Shown here: positions 34,513 through 40,486 of the stretch, piece by piece | How the letters are laid out: each line of letters begins with the position of its first letter | How positions within the stretch are numbered: position 1 is the first letter of the stretch | Source: an uncultured Lachnospiraceae bacterium | GTDB lineage: Bacteria; Bacillota; Clostridia; Lachnospirales; Lachnospiraceae | Assembly (NCBI GenBank): GCA_902774915.1 | Contig: CACYKH010000018.1 | Coordinates: forward strand, 1 to 40,486 | Direction: 5' to 3' | Length of the DNA: 40,486 nt | Program-made: the position numbers and the translations under genes | Notes under the pieces: generated by a model | Database searches by the model: none | Told to the model about the DNA's origin: nothing | What the model saw: only the letters and a program-made list of their open reading frames with translations

Positions 34513-35679
34513 TCATACAGACAATTCTATCACAAATCTAACACCGTTGCTATAATTTTCAGCCTTGATATTAAACCCATGTTTCTCAATTATTTCTTTT
34601 GCCAGAGAGAGCCCAATTCCAGTGCTTCCCCCTTGCCCCATATAGAATCTGTCGAACATTTTGCTTTGATCTTCGACAGATAATTGCACTCCATCATTCC
34701 AGATGTAGAGCACATTTTGTTTGAATACGATCTGAAGTGTAGTATGCGCATATCTAAGGCCATTTGAGATGACATTTGATATAGCCCTGTGCATCTGATC
34801 TATATCCACATTTATGAACTTGTCGTCAGTGTCCACGAGCAAGTTTATATTTCTGTTTTTGATCTCCATATAGAAAGTATCCAGCACATCGCCGATAAGT
34901 TCCTTAATGGAAATCTCCTCAAAATTATACTGAACACTTTCACGGTCATGCTTTGAAAGAAGCAAAATGTCATCTACCATACGTGACATTTTTCCAACTT
35001 CTTTTTGTATGACCTTGTAAGCATTCTGCTGATCTTTGATTATGCCCTTCTCTAACCCCTCAGAGAAGCCCTGAATGGACATGAGCGGTGTCTTCAGCTC
35101 ATGAGATGCATTCTCAAAGAATCTCTTTTGCTTATCCTCTTCTTCCTGGATAGCCTTGTTCATTCTGTGGCCCATAAAGGTTGCAACAATATCGCAAACG
35201 ATCATGACAATGATTATTATGACTTCGACAATGGCACTCATTCGCTTTGCAGATGAAACATCAGTATATACAACAAAGTGTGATGTGCTGTTATTTATCT
35301 TAGTCTGCTTTATATAGCATATCCTGTCCTGAAGCTTTACCATGTAGATTTCATTTCGCTTATCCTTATTGTTAGCGCACCAGTCTGTAACCAGTGAATC
35401 TACACTGTAATGACTTGTGGTGTCATTACTAAATAACATGGCATAATCCAGGTCAATGTAAGAACTCTTAAATAAATAATCGCCTTCCAGATAATCCATA
35501 TATGAATCATCGCTTGGTGAGTTCAGATAATCCACACAGCTGTTTATACTTCGACGAGCTTCTGTGTGAATGTATTTGCTCAGGAAGAGATGAACACAAA
35601 GGGCTACAACGATTAAAGAAAAGGTTGTAATGATAAATACCAAAAGGCCTATATTCATCTTTCTTCTTTTCTTTTTCAT
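34513..35679 (-). CDS. Membrane sensor histidine kinase
   Basis: The 388-aa product has two membrane helices (about residues 9-34 and 150-170) around a ~110-residue extracytoplasmic sensor. The dimerisation domain has the phosphoacceptor His193 in NASHELKTPLMSIQGF. The ATPase domain has an N box (ISNVISNGLRYAH), a WNDGVQLS G1-like box and GSTGIGLSLAKEI G2 box. There is no HAMP signature. Its ATG overlaps the response regulator stop (ATGA). The stimulus is unknown. Confidence 0.92.
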   Translation of the reverse strand: MKKKRRKMNIGLLVFIITTFSLIVVALCVHLFLSKYIHTEARRSINSCVDYLNSPSDDSYMDYLEGDYLFKSSYIDLDYAMLFSNDTTSHYSVDSLVTDWCANNKDKRNEIYMVKLQDRICYIKQTKINNSTSHFVVYTDVSSAKRMSAIVEVIIIIVMIVCDIVATFMGHRMNKAIQEEEDKQKRFFENASHELKTPLMSIQGFSEGLEKGIIKDQQNAYKVIQKEVGKMSRMVDDILLLSKHDRESVQYNFEEISIKELIGDVLDTFYMEIKNRNINLLVDTDDKFINVDIDQMHRAISNVISNGLRYAHTTLQIVFKQNVLYIWNDGVQLSVEDQSKMFDRFYMGQGGSTGIGLSLAKEIIEKHGFNIKAENYSNGVRFVIELSV

Positions 35680-36383
35680 TCAACCACTCCCAATTGATAA
35701 CCAAAGCCCCAGACTGTATTGATCGTAACCTTGCTTTCTATAGCCCTCAGCTTTCTTCTAAGCCTTCTTACGGTCTCATCAACCACACGTGATTCTGTTT
35801 CTGCATCAAGACCCCATACAGAGTCCAGGAAGTCCTCACGGGAAATGGCTTCCTCCGGACGACCCAGCATATACTTCATGAAATCCATTTCCATTTCAGT
35901 AAGGCCAAGACTGTTGTTGCCGCACATAATGGCATGCTTACTTTCAGAATAATAAATGTCACCAAACTCAAGTTTTGAAGGTGACTCTTCTGCGGAAGTA
36001 GCTGCACTCCTTTCAAGTTCAATACGTCTGAAAAGAGCCTTGATCCTCATAATAAGGATTGAAGGTGAAAATGGTTTTATCATATAGTCATCACTACCAG
36101 AAGTGATACCTATCGAATAGTCCATTTCTGATTCCTTTGCAGTGAGCATTATGATCGGAACAGTTGATTTTGCTCTGATCTTTTTGCATATATCTATACC
36201 ACTACTTCCTGGCATCATAATATCAAGGATTACCATATCAGAAGGGGTTACTGTGAATTCATCATAAAGATCGTCGCCGGTCTCAAAAACCTTCACTCTA
36301 TAACCTGCCTCTTCAAGGAAAACCTTGAGTATCTCTCTTATATTTTCTTCATCATCTGCCGCGTAAATAAGCTTAGAATCCAT
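35676..36383 (-). CDS. OmpR-family response regulator
   Basis: The 235-aa product has a receiver domain with acidic pocket (AADDEEN), phosphoacceptor Asp54 (VILDIMMPGSSG), and Lys83 (IIMLTAKESEM). A C-terminal winged helix follows (LGLTEMEMDFMKYMLGRPEE, then VVDETVRRLRRKLRAIE, ending NTVWGFGYQLGV). It is the first gene of the operon with the kinase and the EF-G paralogue, preceded by a promoter and an AAGGAG site. Confidence 0.94.
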   Translation of the reverse strand: MDSKLIYAADDEENIREILKVFLEEAGYRVKVFETGDDLYDEFTVTPSDMVILDIMMPGSSGIDICKKIRAKSTVPIIMLTAKESEMDYSIGITSGSDDYMIKPFSPSILIMRIKALFRRIELERSAATSAEESPSKLEFGDIYYSESKHAIMCGNNSLGLTEMEMDFMKYMLGRPEEAISREDFLDSVWGLDAETESRVVDETVRRLRRKLRAIESKVTINTVWGFGYQLGVVE

Positions 36384-36416
36384 TGGATTTATCTCCTTTA
36401 TCTGGAGTATATTTCT

Positions 36417-36445
36417 ACTATAATTTCTTATTTTTTTAGTTACAA
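36417..36445 (-). promoter_or_regulatory. Promoter of the response regulator-kinase-EF-G operon
   Basis: Minus-strand TTGTAA (36445-36440), a 17-nt A-rich spacer and TATAGT (36422-36417) lie 33 nt before the response regulator start. The -35 overlaps the U tract of the upstream terminator, a compact arrangement. Confidence 0.6.
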
Positions 36446-36468
36446 AAAAGGTGGTCGGGCGACCACCT
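36443..36468 (-). terminator. Terminator after the 110-aa protein gene
   Basis: GGTGGTCG-GG-CGACCACC, an 8-bp GC-rich stem with a very short loop (36450-36467), is followed on the minus strand by TTTTTTG. It lies about 13 nt after the stop of the small gene and separates it from the two-component operon. Confidence 0.85.
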
Positions 36469-36480
36469 CATTTTGCAATT

Positions 36481-36813
36481 CTATTCAGCACTCTCTGCAG
36501 CTGCAGGGGCTGGACTAGACTTAATAAAATCAGAAATATCTGTACGGATTTTTTCAACTAACTCAGGTGTAAGATCACCCTCTTTAAGCATTTCCCAAGT
36601 TTTCTTTGCTGCTGCACAAATTGTTGGATCCAGCATTTCCTCAGTATTGTAATGTCCATATCCACGGAACTTATTAGAAAACTTAGCTACTTCTTTCCCC
36701 ATCATCAGAACCCAGACCTTTACTGTTGGCTCGCCAGCATGAACATTGTTACGTGGGCGAAGCTCTATTGACCAGGTTCCATCTTCATAGACTACTTGAT
36801 TATCCTTTCCCAT
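36481..36813 (-). CDS. Conserved-looking small protein of unknown function
   Basis: The 110-aa product starts MGKDNQVVYEDGTWSIELRP, has a beta-rich first half (VKVWVLMMGKEVAKFSNKFR), and a helical second half (CAAAKKTWEMLKEGDLTPEL) with an Ala/Pro/Glu tail. There is no signal peptide or membrane helix, so it is cytosolic. I do not recognise the family. It is monocistronic, with a good promoter at 36901-36929, a GGAGG site and a strong terminator, which argues that it is a real, separately controlled gene. Confidence 0.8.
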   Translation of the reverse strand: MGKDNQVVYEDGTWSIELRPRNNVHAGEPTVKVWVLMMGKEVAKFSNKFRGYGHYNTEEMLDPTICAAAKKTWEMLKEGDLTPELVEKIRTDISDFIKSSPAPAAAESAE

Positions 36814-36900
36814 ACAGTTATAACCTCCTCAATCTTTTATCTCAGCGGCAAAAATACCGCCAAAATTTTTTATATTCGTAGCACTAAGACCACTGATGAT

Positions 36901-36929
36901 ATTTTAACATATCGAAGGGTAAGTATCAA
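36901..36929 (-). promoter_or_regulatory. Promoter of the 110-aa protein gene
   Basis: Minus-strand TTGATA (36929-36924), a 17-nt spacer and TAAAAT (36906-36901). About 80 nt of leader follow, containing a small GGCGG/CCGCT hairpin (about 36842-36863) before the GAGGAGG site. Confidence 0.65.
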
Positions 36930-37004
36930 AGGAAAAAAGGATAATTTCATACTCATTTTTTACGATTTTTTAATCACTGTTCACACCAGCTTATTCCCCC
37001 TCAT

Positions 37005-37036
37005 ATAAAAAAAGCTGACCAAAATTAATTGATCAG
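37005..37036 (-). terminator. Minus-strand terminator
   Basis: In RNA sense AGCTGATCAATT is followed by a return TTGGTCAGCT and then seven Ts (37012-37006 as As on the plus strand). It lies about 37 nt after the possible 18-aa ORF and ends transcripts coming from the 37 kb region. Confidence 0.75.
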
Positions 37037-37072
37037 CTAAATATCTATTTATTTGTTACTTGTTTTTTGTTA

Positions 37073-37129
37073 TTAATCTTCATCAGCAATAATAAAACTA
37101 TTATCTGATAGAAATATTTTGTAATGCAT
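37073..37129 (-). CDS. Possible 18-aa peptide gene
   Basis: An ATG at 37129 opens an 18-codon frame ending in TAA at 37075-37073, encoding MHYKIFLSDN followed by SFIIADED. A full AAAGGAG site lies 12 nt upstream (37148-37142), slightly far. The frame is followed by a terminator. It sits alone in a 500-nt AT-rich gap between the 110-aa protein gene and the wall-binding-repeat gene. A frame this short can arise by chance; the ribosome binding site and terminator are the only support. Confidence 0.3.
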   Translation of the reverse strand: MHYKIFLSDNSFIIADED

Positions 37130-37206
37130 TAGTATATTTTTCTCCTTTATTATAATAGTAAATAATTAAATAGTACTTCTATTTTTATACTATTTTTGTA
37201 AAATTT

Positions 37207-37233
37207 AGAGCTCTACCTTAAAAGCAGAGCTCT
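37207..37233. repeat. Inverted repeat, possible weak terminator
   Basis: AGAGCTCT at both ends (about 37207-37214 and 37226-37233) gives an 8-bp stem with an 11-nt loop, about 90 nt after the wall-binding-repeat gene. The minus-strand side is followed only by AAATTTTAC, so it is a weak terminator at best. The surrounding AT-rich DNA to 37321 holds nothing else that I can support. Confidence 0.4.
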
Positions 37234-37321
37234 TAAAAAAACTTAATTAAACTAATTAATTCTATATATGTTGTTATTCAAATATGTTATAATTTATTCA
37301 TAATAAATAATTAATTACTAT

Positions 37322-37930
37322 TTACCAACTACCAGTATCTTGAAAATCAGGATCATCCCAATTAATATTAGCAGGATCTTGTTCAGCAGCTTTATGTTTT
37401 TCTGTTACATCTTCACCAGCATCATTATATATACGTTCTTCAGTAGTAGATTCAGTTGCAGGTTCAGTAGTTTCAGACTTTTTCTTTCCTTTTACCCATT
37501 CACCATTACCATCTACATAATACTCACCAATCCAAGTATTTGTTGCCATTGCACCTGAACTTGAAAGGTAGTAATTTCCGATCCATTCACTACATGCCAT
37601 ATATCCCGAATTCTTAAAATAATACCAGCTACCATCAATCTTAAGCCAATAGTTTGTTGGATACCAATTTCCTGATTCAAACCACCATCCTGATGAATCA
37701 TGTTTCCAACTACCATTCCATGCTGAATCGTACCATCCCGCACTATCAAGCCAATACCCATCTATATACTCAGAATGTGCATACGAACCATTAGCATACT
37801 GATACCACCAACGACCATTCGTCTGTTTCCAGCTACCACTAGCAGCCTTTACGTTCATAGGCAATAATACTGATATTACAAACGCTAAAACTATGGCTAA
37901 TGCAATAATCTTTTTAGCTATTCCCTTCAT
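37322..37930 (-). CDS. Small secreted protein with cell-wall-binding (choline-binding-type) repeats
   Basis: The 202-aa product has a signal peptide (KKIIALAIVLAFVISVLLPM, cleavage after VKAA). Residues about 32-145 form Trp/Tyr/Gly repeats (SWKQTNGRWWYQYANGSYAH, GWWFESGNWYPTNYWLKI, SWYYFKNSGYMACSEWIG) of the CW-binding type. An acidic Thr/Glu-rich tail ends in DDPDFQDTGSW. No catalytic domain is present, so it is probably a wall-attached accessory or decoy protein. It is monocistronic, with GGGAG before the ATG and an unusual promoter. Confidence 0.85.
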   Translation of the reverse strand: MKGIAKKIIALAIVLAFVISVLLPMNVKAASGSWKQTNGRWWYQYANGSYAHSEYIDGYWLDSAGWYDSAWNGSWKHDSSGWWFESGNWYPTNYWLKIDGSWYYFKNSGYMACSEWIGNYYLSSSGAMATNTWIGEYYVDGNGEWVKGKKKSETTEPATESTTEERIYNDAGEDVTEKHKAAEQDPANINWDDPDFQDTGSW

Positions 37931-37964
37931 ATTTACTCACTCCCATAAATAAGATTTTGAAGTG

Positions 37965-37991
37965 AGTTTAGCACGTTACCCCCCCAGTCAA
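37965..37991 (-). promoter_or_regulatory. Promoter with a seven-G spacer tract, possibly phase variable
   Basis: Minus-strand TTGACT (37991-37986) and TAAACT (37970-37965) are separated by 15 nt that begin with seven consecutive Gs (37985-37979). The promoter lies 34 nt before the start of the secreted wall-binding-repeat gene. The 15-nt spacing is two short of optimal, and gain of one or two Gs by slippage would correct it. Confidence 0.45.
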
Positions 37992-38033
37992 GTTTACATA
38001 ATTACAATTTCTTCAATAGCGCCACTAAACAAG

Positions 38034-38076
38034 CCATTTTCCGTGAGGTGAAATTTTTGCACCTCACGAAAAATGG
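38034..38076. repeat. Long hairpin, 17-bp stem
   Basis: The arm at 38034-38050 (ccattttccgtgaggtg) pairs with 38060-38076, with one mismatch and a 9-nt loop. On the minus-strand RNA the odd pair is G-U, so the structure is better kept in that sense. No T tract follows. It lies between the wall-binding gene's promoter and the promoter of the structured RNA. It may be an element end or an RNA stability hairpin. Confidence 0.55.
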
Positions 38077-38078
38077 AT

Positions 38079-38106
38079 TTGAATAAATTTATTAATATGA
38101 TATAGT
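38079..38106 (+). promoter_or_regulatory. Probable promoter of the structured RNA
   Basis: Plus-strand TTGAAT (38079-38084), a 16-nt AT-rich spacer and TATAGT (38101-38106) lie just before the structured RNA. Transcription would start near 38113. Confidence 0.5.
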
Positions 38107-38112
38107 GTTATC

Positions 38113-38288
38113 AGAAGGTAGCGGCAATGACCAGCTATCGTGGCTACGAAGCATGAGACTGTGTCGGTATGCAGCTTTGTGTGGAGCCAGCCCGTGGGTT
38201 ATGTGAAAACCACAAACCGAATAGGTTCAATCAAGCCGAACGAAAACACTTATAAAGGGGACTTGTCTAAACAAGTCCCCTTTATATT
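38113..38288 (+). ncRNA. Structured RNA resembling the omega-RNA/right end of an IS605-type TnpB element, without tnpB
   Basis: This ~175-nt GC-richer segment in AT-rich DNA has consecutive pairings. These are GTAGC/GCTAC (about 38118-38148), GCAT/ATGC (about 38150-38171), GTGG/CCAC (about 38195-38214) and AACC/GGTT (about 38216-38228), where the GGTTC strand can also pair with GAAC at 38238-38241. It ends in a perfect 14-bp hairpin (38253-38266 with 38271-38284) and a U-rich tail. The block GGTTCAATCAAGCCGAAC and the preceding TTTGTGTGGAGCCAGCC match my memory of the conserved 3' RNA of IS605/IS1341 TnpB elements in Firmicutes. No tnpB or tnpA lies next to it, and it has its own promoter. 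It is either an element relic or a free-standing guide-type RNA. The open frame across it is poor and was not annotated. Confidence 0.5.
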
Positions 38289-38291
38289 CTT

Positions 38292-39713
38292 TCATGAAAA
38301 TAAATCATCACCATTAATTACATTTAAAACTACATCAGAATAATTATTTTTCTTAAGACCGCTGACGCTGATTAAAGTAATGTGCAATGCTTTATCGGTA
38401 TTTACTTCTTTTCTAAAAAGATTTATCTTATGATTTAATTCTTTTTCATAATCCGAATCAATCAAAAACTCTTCATCGGAATATTTCATTTCGCAAATAT
38501 TCATAACATCATCTCGTCTATCAATAATCAGATCAATTTGCGCTCCTTCTTTCTTTTGTTCGCTCTTCCAGGAATATTCATCACTAGAAACACCTGAAAT
38601 ACCAAGTGCATTTTTTATCTGATGAATATGGCATAAGGAAACAATCTCAAAAGCATTACCACGCCAAGTATAAAATGCGGCAGACTTATAGAATTTTTCC
38701 CAATCTTTTATTTTTTCATCTTTTAAGAAATAATATGAAAATAGGATAAACGGATCAATTAATTGATAAAAGAAACCATTCTTCTCTTTTGTTATATTTT
38801 TATATTTTCTAATAAATCCACATTGTTCTAATTCTTTTAATGCCTTTGTAAGACCCTCGCCATCTGAAACACCGGATTTTTTTACTATATCCGTTCTCTG
38901 AACTCCCCATTTTTGTTCTGATATAACTGATATTATTTTTATATGATTGGTCGCATTTTTAAATAATGAACTAAATAGATGTTCATATTCATAATGCAAT
39001 TGCCCCTGAGGATTAATTGCAAGATTATTAATATTCTGAACTAAGCTAAGTCTCTTATCAAATAGATTTAGGTAATATGGTATACCACCAAAAACCATAT
39101 ACGAATCTATTATCTGCTTACGTGTAAAAGAAAAACCGTTATCTTCAAAATACTTCTCGCATTCACTTAATGAAAATGGTTTTATGTTGAGCTGTCTTGT
39201 AATTCTGTTATAGAATCCTCCTCTATCAAAAAGAATATTATTTATTATCCAGGAAGTTGCTGATCCGCACACAATAAGCAGTAAATCTTTCTGGGATGAA
39301 GCCCAGCTATTCCAAAAGTAATCCAATGCAACTTTAAAATCTGAACGAGCCGTATCCATCCAAGGAACCTCATCTAGAAAGATTACTCTACGACCACTTA
39401 GAGTATCCCTGTATGCTTCCTCTTTTTCCAAAATCTTCTGAAGTCTTCTGAATGCTTCAAACCAGTCTTTTGGTATGGTTTTCTCTTCATCTCCATAGTT
39501 TACTAAAGACTCATTAAATGCTTTTAACTGACTGCGCATTTTTCCATTTAATAGTCCTGTCGCATAAAAGGAAAAGTGATTATTAAAATATTCCTTTATA
39601 AGATATGTTTTACCTACACGTCTCCTACCATATACCACCATGAATTCTGGTCTACCTGACAATACGCATTGATTCAGTTCATCTTGTTCTTTTATCCTTC
39701 CAATTATATTCAT
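38292..39713 (-). CDS. AAA-type ATPase with C-terminal DUF234/nuclease-like domain
   Basis: The 473-aa product starts MNIIGRIKEQDELNQCVLSG, then Walker A VVYGRRRVGKTYLIKEYF (residues about 26-43) and Walker B GRRVIFLDEVPWMD (about 106-119), with a sensor-like LLLIVCGSATSWI. A winged-helix region follows (VQRTDIVKKSGVSDGEGLTK). The C-terminal domain has QIDLIIDRRDDVMNICEMKY, a D...ExK pattern of PD-(D/E)xK nucleases seen in the DUF234-linked archaeal-type ATPase family. Base composition is more AT-rich than its neighbours, which suits an accessory, transferred gene. AAAGGAG precedes the start by 11 nt. The role is not established; a toxin or defence role is possible. Confidence 0.85.
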   Translation of the reverse strand: MNIIGRIKEQDELNQCVLSGRPEFMVVYGRRRVGKTYLIKEYFNNHFSFYATGLLNGKMRSQLKAFNESLVNYGDEEKTIPKDWFEAFRRLQKILEKEEAYRDTLSGRRVIFLDEVPWMDTARSDFKVALDYFWNSWASSQKDLLLIVCGSATSWIINNILFDRGGFYNRITRQLNIKPFSLSECEKYFEDNGFSFTRKQIIDSYMVFGGIPYYLNLFDKRLSLVQNINNLAINPQGQLHYEYEHLFSSLFKNATNHIKIISVISEQKWGVQRTDIVKKSGVSDGEGLTKALKELEQCGFIRKYKNITKEKNGFFYQLIDPFILFSYYFLKDEKIKDWEKFYKSAAFYTWRGNAFEIVSLCHIHQIKNALGISGVSSDEYSWKSEQKKEGAQIDLIIDRRDDVMNICEMKYSDEEFLIDSDYEKELNHKINLFRKEVNTDKALHITLISVSGLKKNNYSDVVLNVINGDDLFS

Positions 39714-39730
39714 AAAACCTTAAACTCCTT

Positions 39731-39820
39731 TATAATCTGCGGAAATGTGCTGTTTTTTATATGTTTCCGCAGATTATAGCGCATTTTTTGCTTATAATCT
39801 GCGGAAACACTTATAAGTGT
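39731..39820. repeat. Three 15-bp operator-like repeats and a palindrome before the ATPase gene
   Basis: The word tataatctgcggaaa occurs at 39731-39745, inverted at 39764-39778, and direct again at 39793-39807. The third copy runs into a perfect 14-bp palindrome, ACACTTATAAGTGT (39807-39820). All lie within 110 nt upstream of the ATPase start, with the first copy touching its ribosome binding site. This looks like an autoregulatory operator set or a recombinase/nuclease site. Confidence 0.7.
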
Positions 39821-39856
39821 ATCACTAACACAATAGTATTTCAAGATAAAACCGTT

Positions 39857-39893
39857 CAAAAAAATGCCGATCATCTTTCGATGACCGGCATTC
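39857..39893 (-). terminator. Terminator of nifJ
   Basis: AATGCCGGTCAT pairs with ATGATCGGCATT in RNA sense (39892-39881 with 39874-39863), with G-U or mismatch at one position, a short loop and seven Ts (39864-39858). It follows the nifJ stop by about 55 nt. Confidence 0.85.
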
Positions 39894-39947
39894 ATTATTA
39901 TATCTAACTAGGAGTTTGGTTATCTACTAGAGACCACTCTATATAGA

Positions 39948-40486
39948 TTACTCAGCCTTGCTTCCATCATAGAGATCTACGAGACCCTGAAGGTGAGCAA
40001 ATCTCTTCTTGGAGTTCTCTTCAGCCATTGCGAAGAGCTTATCAGCCTTATCCTTGTTAACCTTCTGAAGTGCTGTGTAACGAGCCTCTCCAGCGAGGAA
40101 TTCCTGATAAGGAACTGTAGCAGCCTTTGAATCAAGAGTGAACTTCTTGTCTTCAGCTGGGTTGAATCTGAACAGATTCCAGTAACCAGCATCTACTGCC
40201 TTCTTCTCCTCAGCCATAGCCTTGCTCATACCAACTCTAATTCTGTGGTTGATACATGGAGCGTAAGCGATGATGAGTGATGGACCATGATAGCTTTCAG
40301 CTTCCTTGATAGCCTTGATAAGCTGGTTGTAGTTAGCACCCATAGAAACCTGAGCAACATATACATAACCATAGCTCATTGCTATACCAGCAAGATCCTT
40401 CTGCTTGATCTCCTTACCACCTGCAGCGAACTGTGCAACAGCACCTGTAGGAGTAGCCTTTGAAGACTGTCCACCAGTATTTGAGT
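39948..40486 (-). CDS. nifJ: Pyruvate:ferredoxin (flavodoxin) oxidoreductase, C-terminal part
   Basis: The frame is open to the window edge and gives the last 178 residues or so. It begins SNTGGQSSKATPTGAVAQFA, the thiamine-diphosphate-binding region of the PFOR C-terminal domain. YGYVYVAQVSMGANYNQLIK follows, then PSLIIAYAPCINHRI with the conserved cluster-linked Cys, and ends GLVDLYDGSKAE. PFOR oxidises pyruvate to acetyl-CoA and CO2 and reduces ferredoxin, a key step in anaerobes. An internal ATG at 40379 should not be taken as the start because the family sequence continues upstream without break. A terminator follows. Confidence 0.95.
   Translation of the reverse strand, partial: SNTGGQSSKATPTGAVAQFAAGGKEIKQKDLAGIAMSYGYVYVAQVSMGANYNQLIKAIKEAESYHGPSLIIAYAPCINHRIRVGMSKAMAEEKKAVDAGYWNLFRFNPAEDKKFTLDSKAATVPYQEFLAGEARYTALQKVNKDKADKLFAMAEENSKKRFAHLQGLVDLYDGSKAE

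Noticed and set aside
38253-38284. Terminator of the ATPase gene only
   Set aside because: The stem is next to the ATPase stop, but the T-rich tail is on the plus-strand side; on the minus strand it is followed by ATAAGTGTTTTCG. It fits better as the end of the plus-strand RNA, though it may serve both.
38140-38343. A 67-codon plus-strand frame across the structured RNA
   Set aside because: It starts with GTG without a ribosome binding site and spans hairpins and the terminal stem. It runs into the ATPase gene, and the RNA explanation is better.
39731-39820. A short CRISPR array
   Set aside because: Only three repeats of 15 bp exist, one of them inverted, with unequal spacers and no cas genes.

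Overview
The window is low-GC DNA that looks like a chromosomal segment of an anaerobic Firmicute of the Lachnospiraceae type (Butyrivibrio/Pseudobutyrivibrio-like). The evidence is a Firmicute-style S10-spc ribosomal protein cluster, AGGAGG ribosome binding sites, secreted proteins with aromatic choline-binding-type repeats, a type III Wadjet-like (DUF5716/DUF6063) condensin operon, and the 3' part of a pyruvate:ferredoxin oxidoreductase gene. This placement comes from protein character, not from a marker comparison. Nearly every gene is on the minus strand, so transcription mostly runs from high to low coordinates.

Layout, low to high. (1) 1-6000: S10-spc operon in the order rpsJ-rplC-rplD-rplW-rplB-rpsS-rplV-rpsC-rplP-rpmC-rpsQ-rplN-rplX (rplX cut by the window edge). 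A promoter and a structured leader with a terminator-like attenuator precede rpsJ. rplP is broken by an apparent loss of about 11 nt. (2) 6010-14460: a four-gene signalling operon with its own promoter and terminator: a FecR-domain membrane protein, a large secreted repeat protein, a CHASE2 adenylate cyclase, and a metallo-beta-lactamase-GAF-GGDEF fusion. It joins a surface module to two nucleotide second messengers. (3) 14500-22900: an rRNA methyltransferase of RlmI type, a lipoprotein amidase, a zinc-ribbon/YARHG membrane protein, citrate synthase, a metallophosphoesterase, a cytosolic ParB-like/BMP fusion and malic enzyme.

(4) 22930-30470: a JetA-JetB-JetC operon with overlapping genes. 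There is no JetD nuclease. The next gene, 18 nt downstream, encodes a spore-photoproduct-lyase-like radical SAM homologue in which all three cluster cysteines are replaced (Arg22, Ser26, Leu29). This is the strongest candidate in the window for an undescribed system. (5) 30650-32400: a plus-strand secreted protein with cell-wall-binding repeats and a class A beta-lactamase/transpeptidase-like domain. (6) 32420-36450: a response regulator, histidine kinase and divergent EF-G paralogue in one operon. (7) 36480-39900: small and accessory genes. These are a 110-aa protein of unknown function, a possible 18-aa peptide, a secreted wall-binding-repeat protein behind a promoter with a G7 spacer, a free-standing structured RNA resembling the omega-RNA end of an IS605/TnpB element but with no tnpB, and an AAA ATPase/nuclease-like gene preceded by three 15-bp repeats and a palindrome. 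(8) The window ends inside nifJ.

I saw no tRNA, rRNA, CRISPR array or intact insertion sequence. Family assignments rest on motifs read by eye and on memory of the families; no database search was run.
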